Below, piece by piece: positions 24,193 to 36,121 of a DNA stretch of 64,000 bases. This DNA comes from Prorocentrum cordatum (taxonomy: Eukaryota; Sar; Dinophyceae; Prorocentrales; Prorocentraceae): the NCBI GenBank assembly GCA_963575745.1, contig CAUYUJ010019618.1:1-64000 (forward strand), in the 5' to 3' direction. The translations under genes and the position numbers were made by a program. How positions within the stretch are numbered: position 1 is the stretch's first letter; each line of letters opens with the position of its first letter. Under the pieces are notes generated by a model. It had not been told where the DNA came from. It ran no database searches and saw nothing but the letters and a program-made list of their open reading frames with translations.

Positions 24193-26969
24193 ATGGCGCC
24201 CAAGAGGGGTCCGCGGTTCAATGATCTCGATGCCTTGCAGGGGGCCCTCGAGCCATTGGTGAAGCAGGTGAAACCGCGTGTTATAATTGGCCACTCCCCA
24301 CCCCTCTTCCTAATCAGGGGTGAGGGGACCGAGAACAGCCGTAGGAAAGACGGAAGAGTGATGGGGAGGAGGAGGAGGAGGAGGAGGAGAAGGAGAGGGG
24401 AGGGACAGGGGTAAAGGGCAGGGGATTCAGCCAGAGGGGAGGGAGAGAAAAGGGAGGGGAGAGGGCGAATGGAATGGATGATATGACACACCGTTTTGAA
24501 TATTACCACCCCAGGTGAATTTCATCAACTACAACACTGACAAGAAGACTTTGAATAAGATCAACAAGAGCAAAATCATAGAGTACAGCCCGATGTTGCT
24601 TGCGATTGAGAAAGTGGTGCCCCATCTCTCGCTCAACCCATCTACCGTGAGAAGCGCTCTGGAAACGATTGCCACTAACAAGCAGTTCAAGATGTCGCCT
24701 GAGGAGAAGGATGACTGGAGCCAGGTGTGTGATAAGCGGATACGACGCGTAGTGCGACATGTATCTCAATTACGGAGGACCGACACCAAAAGGATGATGA
24801 TGGAGAGGGAGGCGTTTACGAGGAGGACAAGGAAGATGATTATTTTAAGAAACACTATATGGAGATAGCGGCAGAGAAGGGGAGGGAGGAACAGGGGTCA
24901 CGGGATACATGTGAATTTACCAGGATGAGAAGACGAGGGAGTGGAGATGATCGAGGGCCAACGAGTGGATGATCGGGGAAAATGCGAACATTGTATTTTT
25001 GAAGGTGGAGAGGATGAGGACGATGATGATGGTGACGATGATGGTGGGTGATAGTGATAATGGTGGCGACGATGATGACGACGATGACGATGACGACGAG
25101 GACGATGATGTCGATGGGGAAGGGCGAGGATGAGGATAAGGAGGACGAGGAGGGGGAAGAGGCGAGGAGAGGAGGCGGCAACCACGCTCCTCATTCTGTT
25201 CACCTCCGTATCCTTCGTCACCTCTTCCCCATCTCCCCTCCGTCTGCTGCACGATTTCCCCTCGCTCTCCGTGCCCAATTCTCACTCGATCGGAGTCTTT
25301 ACTGTCGTCCTGGCGCTCATCCTGCCCGCCATTTTCCTTTCCCTCCTTACCTCGCCCTGCTCATGCCCCGCCCCGATCTCGAGATCATCCTCCTCTAGCT
25401 TCGTCACCCCAAGTTTCGCTACCCCCCATTGCAGGAAGGGCGGGCAGGCGCCGAAATGGTTCAAGGCCCTGGGCTTCAAGATGAAGAACACGGTCGATGA
25501 CGACGACACCGCAGAGGAGGACGAAGAGGAGGAAGAAGAGGATGCCGCTGAGGAGGAGGGAGAGGAGGAGGAGGACGAGGAGGAGGAGGATGAGGCCGAG
25601 GAGGCCGAGGAGGATGCCGCTGAGGAGGAGGAGGAGGAGGAGAAGGTGGAGAAGGAGACCGCCCCGGCGAACAAGAAGCCTGCCGCAGCGCCGAGTTCAG
25701 GTCACAGGGGTGGAATCCAGGGGAGGGGGAGTTCTTGGGCGTTGTGTTTCTAGCAGCGTCGTGCAATTTCCATGGGACCATCGCGGCACGTGCGCGCATC
25801 GTTTGGCGAAGATGCACGCGCGCGCCGTGGCGGTTTCATGCAGATTCCACGCGCGCTCCACGCAAACTCCACGCAAACTCCACGCAAACTCCACGCAAAC
25901 TCCACGCACGCTCCACGCACACGCCAATACTTTAACATATCCCCTAGACCTGTATAAACATGTATGTATAACATATATACGTGTGTTACCGTGTGTACAT
26001 ATAGATAGATATATGTGACACCGCCCTCCTCACTCACTCCTCACATAGTCCTGGTACTTATCCCCCGTCATTCCTTCCGTGTTTGTTTTTCTTTGTAGCG
26101 CGTGGCCTCCTCCAGGTGTCACCATGGCGTATGGCTACGACGCCCAGATGAAGCGGGCATGGAGGAAGCCACTATCCAGCAAGGCGAAAGACCCCGTGGA
26201 CTACAACATCAGCTTCGAAATCCCAGACGGAGCGCAGGATCACCATATGGTTGTGGCTGTCTGGCCCGACGAGAAGCGCGCGGTCCCTCAGCTCACCGTG
26301 GGCGCGTTCAAGGCAACTCAAGTTGGAGGGGAAGCTGGCGGCGGTGCCGTTTCTGGCGGAGGTGGCGAGGGCAAGGGCGGCGGCAGAGGCGGCGGCAGGG
26401 GCCGCGGCAAGGGCGGCGCAACAAAGAAAAGGCCTGCAGGGGCCCTGGATGAGCAGAAGTTCACGGGCTACAAGAAGGACGGCACCGAGGTGATCGCAGA
26501 CGTCAGGAGCGACGGGCCTAAGGACGGCAAGAAGAGCCGTCTGGCACGTATCAGGGTAGATGGGAAGGCCATCCTGCACCTGAACGTCGAGCTGTTCTCG
26601 GGAGGTGAACCAGAGGCGTACGCATACGTGAAGGGCCTCGTGGAGAAGCTCACGGCTGGCAAGATCACCGAGGACCGCATCGCACAGCTGAAGAAAGAGT
26701 TGGCGTCCAAGGGCGAGGTCGACGGCGCCGCCGGGAGCCAGAGCAACAACGGCGGCACGACTGGCAATAACGAGGGCAGCAAGGTCGTTGCGAAACGACC
26801 AGCAGGCAACGACAAAGGGCCCAAGCGCCCAGCATCTGTAGAACCCCCAGGAGTTAGCAGCAGCCCCCCTAAAGTGCCGAAGGCGGCGCCTGCGCCTAAG
26901 AGCGCACCGCCTGACCGCCCAACCATCGATGGCCCTGACAGTAGCTTCGACTGGTTGTTAGAGAAGTGA
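24193..26969 (+). CDS. Gene D: RGG-box, acidic-segment protein, about 484 aa
   Basis: Exons 24193-24267, 24515-24774, 25435-25700, 26116-26969; sum 1455 nt, 485 codons. Introns 1 and 3 are GT-AG. Intron 2 is best read as GA-AG, though its donor could lie elsewhere in 24725-24780. The start ATG opens MAPKRGPRFNDLDAL. Exon 2 is a helical domain (YSPMLLAIEKVVPHLSLNPS, then DKRIRRVVRHVSQ). Exon 3 starts KWFKALGFKMKN and becomes a long Glu/Asp run. Exon 4 has a Gly/Arg-rich box (GGGRGGGRGRGKGG), then a compact domain (KFTGYKKDGTEVIADVR, then HLNVELFSGG) and a Pro/Ala tail ending DSSFDWLLEK. RGG boxes are common in RNA-binding proteins; a nuclear RNA or chromatin role is only a guess. Intron 3 holds an 11-bp minisatellite and an AT-rich repeat. 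Confidence 0.65.
25844..25925. repeat. 11-bp minisatellite CGCAAACTCCA, intron copy 1
   Basis: About seven tandem units of CGCAAACTCCA, in intron 3 of gene D. An AT-rich segment (TGTATAAACATGTATGTA and onward, 25949-26020) follows. The same 11-mer family occurs at 30441-30606 (inverted) and 35548-35630. Confidence 0.9.
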
Positions 26970-28093
26970 TGTGGGTTGAGACGGCTCCAGAGGCGATCAG
27001 AGATATCCCTCCTCCTCCTCCTCCTCCTCTTCCTCACTTCCTAAGTAGTCTTCTCGCGCTTTCTTTATTCTACAGTCCTCCATCCTGCCCTCATTGGTGT
27101 CGATCCTCGAGCCCTTCCTCCTCACCTCCGATTCTTCTCATCAAGACTTGTCGTCGTCGCCGTCGTGCACCCCCTCCCCCCATCGGATCGCGGGGCCCGT
27201 AACGGATAAAGCCACCCGCCCTCCCAACTTGGAGAACGCGAGTCCAATCCGCCCTCCCACCCTGGATAGGCTCTGATGCATTCCGTCTGATCCACTACCT
27301 ATGTCTAGACTGCCCCCTTCCCACGCTACCTCGGGAATTACGATGCGTTCCAAGGTCATCCTATTCATGGCACGTGCGTGCGTGGTGGCATGCGTGTGCG
27401 TGAATGTGCGCGTGTGCGTGTGTGTGTGTGTGCGTGTGCGTAGCCAACTAAAGACTGAGCATGCGCACTTCCCTCCCATAGTCGTTTCAGGATTCTGAGT
27501 TTTGTTGCTCAGCGTTCAACGACCAGACCCAATATGCAGCAAGCAATGGCGAACCTTGACGCTTATCACGAGAATATCAGATCTGGTACGGCCGTGGCCA
27601 TGCGGAGCCGTCCTGCCCAGGCCATTGTCGGGAGGGGTCTAAAACTAAATATCGTTAGACCGATTGTTTTCAGAAAGTCGAGGTCTTCACGGGTTGGACG
27701 CCTCCAGACTTGCGATGGCGTCGAAGCTGTTGTTTTGGGGATTTGGGGGCTCACGCTCGCATCGTGAAAATTGAGCGTCGCCAGATTGTGGATGTATATA
27801 CGTTCTCGGGTTTCTGGTGTCTGCGGATGTCTGGGGAGTATCAGGTCTCGGAGATCGTCGCACGCTGGAAGCTTCCAACAATTCAACGGACGATTACTAT
27901 TCCGTTTCCCTTGCCCCAGGCTGCTCCGCTTCCTTCAGAAGAAGTGATCGTGGTCGGTGGTTCTTCGACCTCGGACCCGACCTATAACGTTGGGCACTTC
28001 CCCGCTCCATTCGTGGCCCATCCCCTCCATGGAAGAGCCTCTGGGATGGGGGTCTGTGAGAGGCGATGTTAGGGGGGAGTGCGCAGCGGATCG
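26970..28093. other. Spacer between genes D and E
   Basis: Contains (CTC)n at about 27010, a (GT)n tract at 27405-27440 and otherwise unremarkable sequence. A short exon after CAG at 27488 (DSEFCCSAFNDQTQYAASNG, then stop) is possible but isolated. An ORF at 27534-27767 has no supporting features. Confidence 0.4.
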
Positions 28094-30062
28094 ATGGATG
28101 TAGAGCCACCCCAGGAGCGGCCGCCGACGGCCTCGGGCGAGGCCTCTGCGCCAACTCTCGCCGGGAGTGGACCGCCCGCCGCCGCGGCGGCGATCAGCGA
28201 CGAAGAGCCGCTAGCGAAGCTCGTGCCGAGGGGCAACCCCCAGGAGGACGATGATATGCCAGCTGTTGCCCCCGCTTCCGAGGAGGGCGCCCTGAACGGC
28301 TTCGAGGCGGAACTCGAGCGCGAGCTTGGGGCCATCGGCACCGCGGGCATGTCGGGGGCGAGGATGGTCGACTACGAGAAGGAGTCATGGTTTGTTCCCA
28401 ATTGTGCGGGGGGGGGTTCTGTTTCAGATCGTTTCCGTGCCCGTGATCGGCTTCTGGGGATCTTCTGATGTGCTTTTCTGATCTGGCCGTGGGCTGAGGA
28501 GTATTATAGATTCTCAGCTTGCCTCACACTTCCTCCATTGTGCTCAGCAGGAGCTCCTGCAGATGTTCAGGATGGAGGTGCCCATGTCCCAGGACGCGCA
28601 GCGCCCCGACGACGACGGCAGCGCGAAGCTGGTGGACCCCCCTGACCAGGCGTTGGAGGACCTCGCGGCTGCAGGGTTCATGTTCCCTGCCAAGGGGCGC
28701 ATGGGATCGAGGTTTGATCGCTACATCGCGTCGCACTGGTCCGAAGAAAAGAGGGCTGAGTACCACGCCAAGAGGCCCGCCCTCAGGGAGATCGACCGCA
28801 TCGAGTGGGGCAAGGAGCGCTACGACGAGTACCAGAAGAAGAGGCGCAGGGTCATCGAGCAGCGCCTCGAAGATGAAGTTGAGGGAGAGTTGCTGAATTT
28901 AGATCAGCTCATCATCGCCCAGGGCGGATTCGATCGCCCCACAGCTATTCAAGGTGCCTTGACTATCGCTCGCAAATGCATCAAGCGTGGCCCGCCCTGG
29001 TCAGAAATGGACGAAGACTCAGGCCGCTTGTGCTTCCGCATGCGGCGCAAGAAGTCGAGGCTGACGAACGTAAACTCCTGGATCCAGGACGAGCAGGAGC
29101 AGAACAAGCCGATCTCGAGCTCGGGCACGGGGTCGTCGGGGGCCGCGGCCCAGCCTGCAGCTTCAGCAGCTGAAGAACGAGCCGCACCAGCGGCATCTGG
29201 GCACCAAGTCGCGGTCGCCAAGGCGGCGGCCAAGGGGAAAGCGAAGGCCAAGGGGAAGGCGACGCCAGCGCCCAAAGGGAAGGCGAAGCCGAAGGCGCAG
29301 GCAAGCCCCGCCTCTTCGGTCAAGGTCGCGATGAAGAACGGGCAGGACACCATGAACTCCTACAGTGTTACCTGCGTTGATGCAAGGTCCTATCTGTTGA
29401 AATGTCGATATCGTTCGTCTCCCTCTGGGCCTGTGGTGGTCTTAGCCCCCAACTATCTCCCTCTCCTCTCCCGACCAGTGTCGGGAGAGGCGGGTGGGCC
29501 GCATCTGTGATTCCTCGATGTTTCATTTGACGTGCCAAGTTGAGTGTCACGATCGCTGTGCATATCGTGGGTGAGGATATGGAGGAGTTACGGAAAACTA
29601 TAAAGCGTGGGGGCGAAGGAGGAGGAGGATGAGGACGACGACCAGGAGGAGGAGGAGGAGGAGGAGGGGGAGGAGGAGGATCAGGGGTAGGATGAGGATG
29701 AGGAAGATCCAGGATGCGGAGGTGGGCGATGGTCGGGGCTGATCGCAGTTCTCCCTCGCCCAAGGGATTTGATCTCCGACGTCGAGGGCGGCGGTGCCGA
29801 GTGGCACTTCGCTGTGAAGTTCGTGAAGAACCTCCAGGGCAACCTCAAGGCCCTCGAGAGGGATGCCAAGGATGACGACACCTTCCAGATGATCTTGAAG
29901 CAGGGGCTCCCTGCCATGAAGGAGGCCATGGATGAGCCCGAGCTCATCCGCGCGCTCAACAACTTCAAGGCCAACTTCGAGGAGAAGATCGCCTCGCTGC
30001 AGAAGAAGACCCTGCAGATCCGCCAGATGAAGGACCTCCAGCCCAGCGAGGACGAGGATTAG
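28094..30062 (+). CDS. Gene E: charged protein with Lys/Ala-rich tail segment, about 471 aa
   Basis: Exons 28094-28381, 28551-29364, 29749-30062; sum 1416 nt, 472 codons. Intron 1 (169 nt) is GA-AG: GAGAAG|GAGTCATGG to CTCAGCAG|GAGCTC. Intron 2 is GT-AG. The N-terminus is Pro/Ala-rich and acidic. The middle has FDRYIASHWSEEKRAEYHAK and a very basic helical run (KERYDEYQKKRRRVIEQRL). Next come an Ala-rich part and a Lys/Ala/Pro-rich segment (AAAKGKAKAKGK) like those of DNA- or RNA-binding tails. Exon 3 is a helical acidic/basic domain ending QPSEDED. No named domain is recognised. It lies on the same strand as D and F. Confidence 0.65.
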
Positions 30063-30851
30063 GCGCGGCCGCTCTCGCGCCAGTAGCACGTGAGGGATTG
30101 TGCTGCTGCTATTGGGTTTTCGAGATAAGTCTATATATGTATAGGCGCCCGCGTGAGCCTTCCCGACCCGTTCTCGTCCCAACTGTTTCCTGATACCTTA
30201 TTTTCCTCCTATGGCTTTCGCGTTTGGGGAACTAAGACGCCTGCCACTCGCGTCCGAAATCATGGCAGATAAATGCTTTGAGCGCTGCACGCCTATGTTT
30301 GATGAATTCTGGTCGGAGCGATCGACCCCTTCGCCCCGGTGCCCTTGAATCTTGTTAGGGAAAGCTCAATTTTTGATGTGTTGGGGCAATTCTCCGGTCT
30401 CCAAGGCATCCTCCGGTCTGAAATGGTGTCCTCGGAAAGGCCGTGGAAGTACCGTGGAATTACCGTGGAGTTACCGTGGAGTTCCCGTGGAACTTTGGGA
30501 AAACCAAGGTTTCGCTTGATACATCCTCACAAAATGAAGCGTGGAATCTGCGTGGAGTTACCGTGGAGTTTGCGTGGAGTTTGCGTGGAGTTTTCGTGGA
30601 GCTCGGTCAGGGCGTCTGCGAGCTCTTTCTGGGCGTGCATGTCAGATTTTTAGGCTTGAGGGCCAGTGCGTGGCACCCATGAGCACTTCGTGACGAGGCT
30701 GATGAGCAATATGATCCCTCCAATCCTCTGCAGGGCCCCTTTTCTTCCTCTGCCAACGCAGGTAGCGTGCGAGGGGGTATGGGGGCAGCAGCGTGCATAG
30801 CCATCGGATGGGCTCCAATTCGTGCTTTTCGCAGTCGTGAGTGGCCCTAGG
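30063..30851. repeat. Spacer with inverted copies of the 11-bp minisatellite
   Basis: 30441-30494 is CCGTGGAGTTA-type and 30539-30606 is GCGTGGAGTTT-type, both 11-bp units that are the reverse complement of the 25.85 and 35.55 kb arrays. The rest of the spacer shows no gene. An AT-rich word (TATATATGTATAGG) is at about 30132. Confidence 0.85.
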
Positions 30852-33401
30852 ATGGCCGACTCTGCTCCAGTTCGATGGCACAGTTGGGAGAGACCTGAAG
30901 CATCGAGTTCGTGCTTCTCGTCATGGGAGGACCCATCTCAGCTCGGAGCGAATGCGCAGAAGGAGCAGCACGGTTTAGATTTGCGGGAGATGCTAATCAC
31001 CAAATACGCTCTGGGCAAAATGTCAGCAAAGGATGTTTGTCTCATCGCCTACCATGCCACGAATGCAGGTGCGGCAGGAGATGCGCTGAAATTATTAGGG
31101 TTCCAGTCAGAGAACGACGGCCACTTCGAGCGCCATTTGAAGACAGTGCTGGGTCATGGTCCAGAGGCACCTCTGTGCAAAGTAATGGTGCCCTCGTACT
31201 GGGGAGGCAGACGGCAGGACTCGCGAGGTGGGTATCCTAAAGTTCGGTTTTGCCACATCAAGGTTGTTTCGTTTTTGTGCCCGCCACAGGCCCAAACAAA
31301 AATCAAGCTACCCGCCCAACCCCCCTCGCACCCCTGGGCTCGGCAGTTTGCTTGTGCTTCCTTATTGGTATATTAAAAAAGCGGCCGCAGGAAAAACCAG
31401 TATTACTAGCAGCAATACACGAAACGCTCAATGCCGAAATCGAGGAGGACATGGCTGGGGCCAACGAGCTCTCGGAACAAGTGAACAATTCTGATTGGCA
31501 AGACAGTTTTGCTCGCCACCCGCTCAGGCATATCCCTGGGGATGACAGGCCGACGTTCCCTCTTGCCATCTACGCTGATGGTGTTCGTTTCACACGGTGC
31601 ACTGCCATGGGCAAGGTCGATTCGCTCCTCAATATAAACGTGTATAACATCCTTACTGGAAAAAGGCACTTCTTGGGGGCCCTGTCCAAGCGCGAGGGGT
31701 GTAAGTGCGGATGTCGAGCATGGTGCACGCATTATGCAGTTTTCGATTTTCTTCGGTGGTGTCTGGAGAGCTGTGCCACTGGGCGGCGCCCAGAACAAAG
31801 ATGGGATGGGCTACCGTGGCAAGACGGCAGTGGTCTCAAACAAAAGCACGAAGACAGCCCGAATCTATCCGCCAGATTTGTGGTGTGCCAAGTGAAAGGG
31901 GACTGGAGCGAATTCGCAAACACATTCGGCCTGCCCACATGGGCTTCCCATCATCACCCGTGTATATTTTGCAATTCGGACAAACCTAGCTTATATGTGA
32001 TGCTGCCGCATTATCCGAAGCAGCAAGAGCAGTTGATGATACGACAAGCACCGTTGAGTGCACGTCAAGGGGGAGGGCGGCGGTCGAACTAAGTGTAGAT
32101 GTGTTGGGTTGCCCCCCGGTGGAAGGAACAAACAATGGGTATGATCGTGCTGTATGTTATCTTTGCGTGTATATGCACGTGTGTACATACACGCCACATA
32201 CAGAACACATGTGCATACGTATACACATAACGCAATGCTCCACATGGGGGGGGCGGAGTTTCGCGAGGGAATTCCAACGCCAACTTCCCACGAGGATGGG
32301 ACTGGAAGATTTTGCTTCGACCATGTATCGCTTCTCGGTCATTCCTGGGGCACCCCCGACGATGGTTATTATGAAAATAATTGCCAGAGGTGTGAAATAA
32401 CAGTGACTATTGCAAACGAGGATGATAGAAATCTGATCCTCATCGACGGTGGCTTGCAGTTCGATCCAAACCAGAAGTTAGGGCGGATTGTTCAACGCGG
32501 TGTGGCAAAATTTGGCCTGAAAGCGAAGGACAGACTTGACCCAAATTCGGATCTTCGAGATATAGGCAAATTTGAGACAGCCCCTTTGCCAATGACGGTC
32601 AAGTTTTGGAGGACACACATCGATGGTAACAAGAGGCTTGCCGATCCAGTTCTCAGACGGAACCCGCTTTTCTGTGCAGCCCTTGGAATTACCCCCCAAT
32701 CAGTAATGATGGTAGATCTTTTGCATTGCGTCTACCTGGGCGTCGTGCTTCAATATGTCTCGGCTGTAATGTGGGCAACGTTGGACAGCAACGTATGGGG
32801 AGTTCGGGGGCCTCGCAAGACTATTATTGATATTGGCGTACAATATATCTTAAACAATATTAAAGAATGGGGGAGAGCAGACCCGACGACAGAGTCGTCA
32901 AGACTAGTCCAGAATCTGACACCTGGAATGCTTGGGTCTGATACCAAACGCACTTTAAAAACAAAGGCAGCGGAGACAGGAGCACTTCTCCCTTGGGCAA
33001 CTCAGTTATGCGGCACGTTTCGTAATCAAATGGAACATGGTCACATATTGGAAGACGCTGGATTGGCACTTATCGAGTATATGGATACTATGAGGAAGAG
33101 CCCTCGGAATGTTCCGATCAACACGTGCCAGAAAATGTTAGATTTGTGTTTAAGGCACATCGAGTTGGCTAAGATGACACACATAGAGTTGATCCCCAAG
33201 CACCACATTTGGGTGCATTTAACGCTCCGCATCCGATGGGCAGGGAACCCCAAAACCTATAGTTGTTTCCTTGACGAATCGCTTAATTTAGCGATCGCGA
33301 ATATAGCTTCCTCTAGTCACAGGTCCACCTGGGAGCGTTCGATTTTCTGTAGGGTCAGGCTGCTCCCGTTCATCCCTAATTCAGTGTTCGCATTCCTTTG
33401 A
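30852..33401 (+). CDS. Gene F: CACTA/KDZ-like transposase candidate, about 688 aa
   Basis: Exons 30852-31217, 31391-31998, 32309-33401; sum 2067 nt, 689 codons. Both introns are best read as GA-AG. Landmarks in order: a helical N-terminus (YALGKMSAKDVCLIAYHATNAG); a Cys/His cluster CKCGCRAWCTHYAVFDFLRW; WDGLPW; VKGDWSEFANTFGLPTWASH followed by PCIFC; YYENNCQRCE; a DLLHCVYLGV segment; PKHHIWVHLTLR with GNPKTYSCFLDE near the C-terminus. From memory this layout matches a large, repeated dinoflagellate-specific family. The order 'PTWxS...CxxC' then 'DxLHxxxLG' then 'PKxHxxxH...GNP..Y..DE' resembles the plan of CACTA (Tnp2) and KDZ transposases, but I see no proven DDE triad. Composition is less GC-rich than neighbours, which fits mobile origin. 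Terminal repeats were not found. Confidence 0.7.
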
Positions 33402-33635
33402 ATGCACCGCGGCATGTGATGCGGGTGAGGAGGAGGACATGCACGATGGGTGGGAGGGTAGGGGGAGAGGGGGTGACGGGACGAAGGGAGGAGAGTAGGC
33501 GTGGGGCAAAGGGAATACTCAGTGGGGAACAAGTTGCGCCCTGGGGGGGGCAAGTTCTTCGGGCCCCATGCTTGGCCCCCCGACGCACATAAGTGCGAGT
33601 TTTTATCCGCCCGACGGCGCAGCGCGGCTGGGGCG
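33402..33635. other. Short spacer between genes F and G
   Basis: 234 bp of G-rich sequence on the same strand; nothing recognisable. Confidence 0.5.
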
Positions 33636-36121
33636 ATGGCAGCCGTGCGCAGGATGTTAGCAAGTGTGGCAAAGTTGAAAACAGTTCGTCGCCCTCCTTA
33701 CTACGCCCAGGATAACCCTATTATAAGTATGGTCCTTCATGATGCTCGATTGCAGGAGCCCCCAGGAGGCCCCGGGAACCCTTGCTGACGATGTCGCGTA
33801 TTCGGGGTGTTGGCATCTTCGGTTTACCATCCTCCCCCTAGCCTCCAGATTCAGTTGGATCAAGAGTGTTTGTAAACATGCCTGCAGTGGTGGGTAAGAT
33901 CCCCGTAGAAGTGCCATGGTATGTCCTGGGGCGGGAAATCATTGGAAAAGGCGTAGACTCCAAGAAGCTGCTCAGAATGCTGAGCCCATGTTGTGGAATG
34001 GAAACCCCTTATTTATGTTTCAAGCAGATGGGTATAAAATCTCGTTCGATATGCTATGACATCGACCCGAAGTTAGCAGACCAAGTGCACTCTGTCCACG
34101 GCGGGGACACCAAGTTCGCGTTCATCGGGGAGGAGAAAGGCAACTTCGTTGACATATTGCCAGAATATTTTCCTCCCGTGGATTGCATCTGCTCTGGCCC
34201 TCCTTGTCCTCCGTTTTCTTCGGCTGGTTCGCAGGGGGACTGGAGCGATTCACGCGCCCTTCCGTTCGTCGCTGTTCTGAAAATCATTGTACAGCAAGCT
34301 TTGCGCATCGACTCGGACCTGAAGATATTTGTGATCGAAAACGTGAAGGGGATCTCGACTTCGAGGGGAAATGGTTCGCCGCTCCATGATGTAATAAACT
34401 ATTTGGTTGAGAAGCTTCCAGCTACATGGCGCGTGTGGCACTGGGAATGCAACGCGGTGGACCAGGGTCTTCCTCACCAGAGGCAGAGGACCCCACTATT
34501 TGTGATAGTTTTGGTGTTTCATGCCTGTGAGTTCCATGCCATCGCTCCCATCCTCTGCACCCCGCCCCACTAGCAAAGTTCCAGCTCGCCACCATGCATT
34601 CTCGATTGCACCTTGTCGTTCTTAAGTATTCCACGCTTCTCAGTGGCACGACTGGGGCCGAACTCCTCCTTCCAAATCTTCCCCTCCCTTCTTCCCTATC
34701 CACCGCCCCTCTCCCGTCCTGCCTCACCCGCTCCGCTCCCGCTTTTATTGTATGGTGCTTCCCGCGATTCCCAGGATTTTCATATGCGGGCGGTGCAGTG
34801 ACTTCTTCGAGGCGCCCATGCCCAAGCATTCCCCGACCGACTACAAGTTCGGGCTACCTGAACTTCGCGAGTTTCTCACCATTGGCCTGCCCGAAGTGGA
34901 GGAGGCGAGCTTGACAGAGCTGCAGGCTTGCTTTCATGTTTTTCAACCGCTGCGATGTGACTTAGGGTCAAGCTCGTGACGACTGCGATCGGGGCCCGCC
35001 CCTCGGAGTTGTGCATTAGAATTGCTTCGCGTGTTTCGGAAGGGCAACTCTGTGTGATGCCACTTGGAGTTGGATCGACAATCGAATATGTTACTCGCGC
35101 TATTGTTCGGGTGGCGGCATGAGCCGAGGGCTGGCACATAATCGCCGTCAATCTCGAATATCATCCTTCTAATCCTCCTACCGCCCCCTTCATGTATAAA
35201 CACGTGTATGTACATGAACATATATATATAACATAAACCTTCAGCTATCGACCCTGAAGTGGTACCGCGAGCAGGTTACCGAAGCAACCAAGAACTGCCA
35301 CGACGCTGGTCACCACAACATCGTTTTCGTCTTCGACCTGAGCAGGAGTCCTAACAAAGTTAGGGCGGTCCAGGACCGCATTTGGGAGAAGCACGGATAT
35401 CCACGAGCAGAGATTAGTCTGGGAATGTGATTCGTGCAAGTGCGGGGGGGATCGATTGCGGCGATAGCTGATGGCAGGCGCATGGCATGTAGAGGACAGA
35501 AAGCACATGTGCACATCGACCTATGCAGGACGCAACCGTTTCGCAACCCACGCAAACTCCACGCACACTCCACGCAAACTCCACGCAAACTCCACGCAAA
35601 CTCCACGCAATATCCACGCAAACTCCACGTACCCCCCCTAGAGCTCCCGGCGGGAAGGCGCGTTCGGAGGATACTGCAAGCAGGGAGGGGGCAGACTTTT
35701 TGCAAGCTATAGTTCGGGGCTTTGCACAAAGGCAACGCACAGCAAATTCAACGCAACAAATGCAACGCAATTCAACGCAACAAAATGCAATTACAGTCAT
35801 TCGCATTCGATTTCTTTGCATTTGAGTTTGTATTGTTTCTGCCAGTTCCGCGGCGACGACACGGTCCCCTGCCTCACCACCAAGAACAGCTACTTGTGGC
35901 TGCACGGCATCAGCAGGGAGGATGGCGTGGACAACTTCAATAGGTTTCTCACCATTGCGGAGCGCGCTCGTCTCTTGGGCTTTGATCCCGCAGTGCAGTA
36001 TACTTTAGGAGATCTAGGCACCCAGATGCGCGCATTGGGAAATGCAATGGCAGTCCCAACGATCGGCCTTGTGCTTGCATGCACGATGCAGGGCTTGAAG
36101 ATTTGGCCCGAGTCCAGCTGA
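33636..36121 (+). CDS. Gene G: C5 cytosine-specific DNA methyltransferase, about 440 aa
   Basis: Catalyses transfer of methyl from S-adenosylmethionine to C5 of cytosine in DNA. Exons 33636-33755, 33842-34488, 34775-34925, 35245-35373, 35846-36121; sum 1323 nt, 441 codons. Motifs in order: I, MLSPCCGMETPYL (about residue 86, SAM binding); II, CYDIDP; IV, SGPPCPPFSSAG with the catalytic Cys (about 162); VI, FVIENVKGI (about 205); VIII, QRQRIFICG, formed only when the GA-AG intron 34489-34774 is removed; IX, RLLGFDP; X, GNAMAVPTIG. All four introns are non-GT (GA, GA, GC, GA). Exon 1 and its join are inferred; a start at ATG 33878 would also preserve the catalytic domain. There is no PWWP, ADD, BAH or RFTS domain, so it is a catalytic core only. 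Motif IV reads PCPP where PCQ is usual. Related retrotransposon-borne methyltransferases are known in dinoflagellates, but here five exons argue for a host gene. Confidence 0.9.
35548..35630. repeat. 11-bp minisatellite CGCAAACTCCA, intron copy 2
   Basis: About seven tandem units in intron 4 of gene G (35374-35845), same orientation as the copy at 25844. A decayed CAACGCAA-type stretch follows at 35735-35795. Confidence 0.9.
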
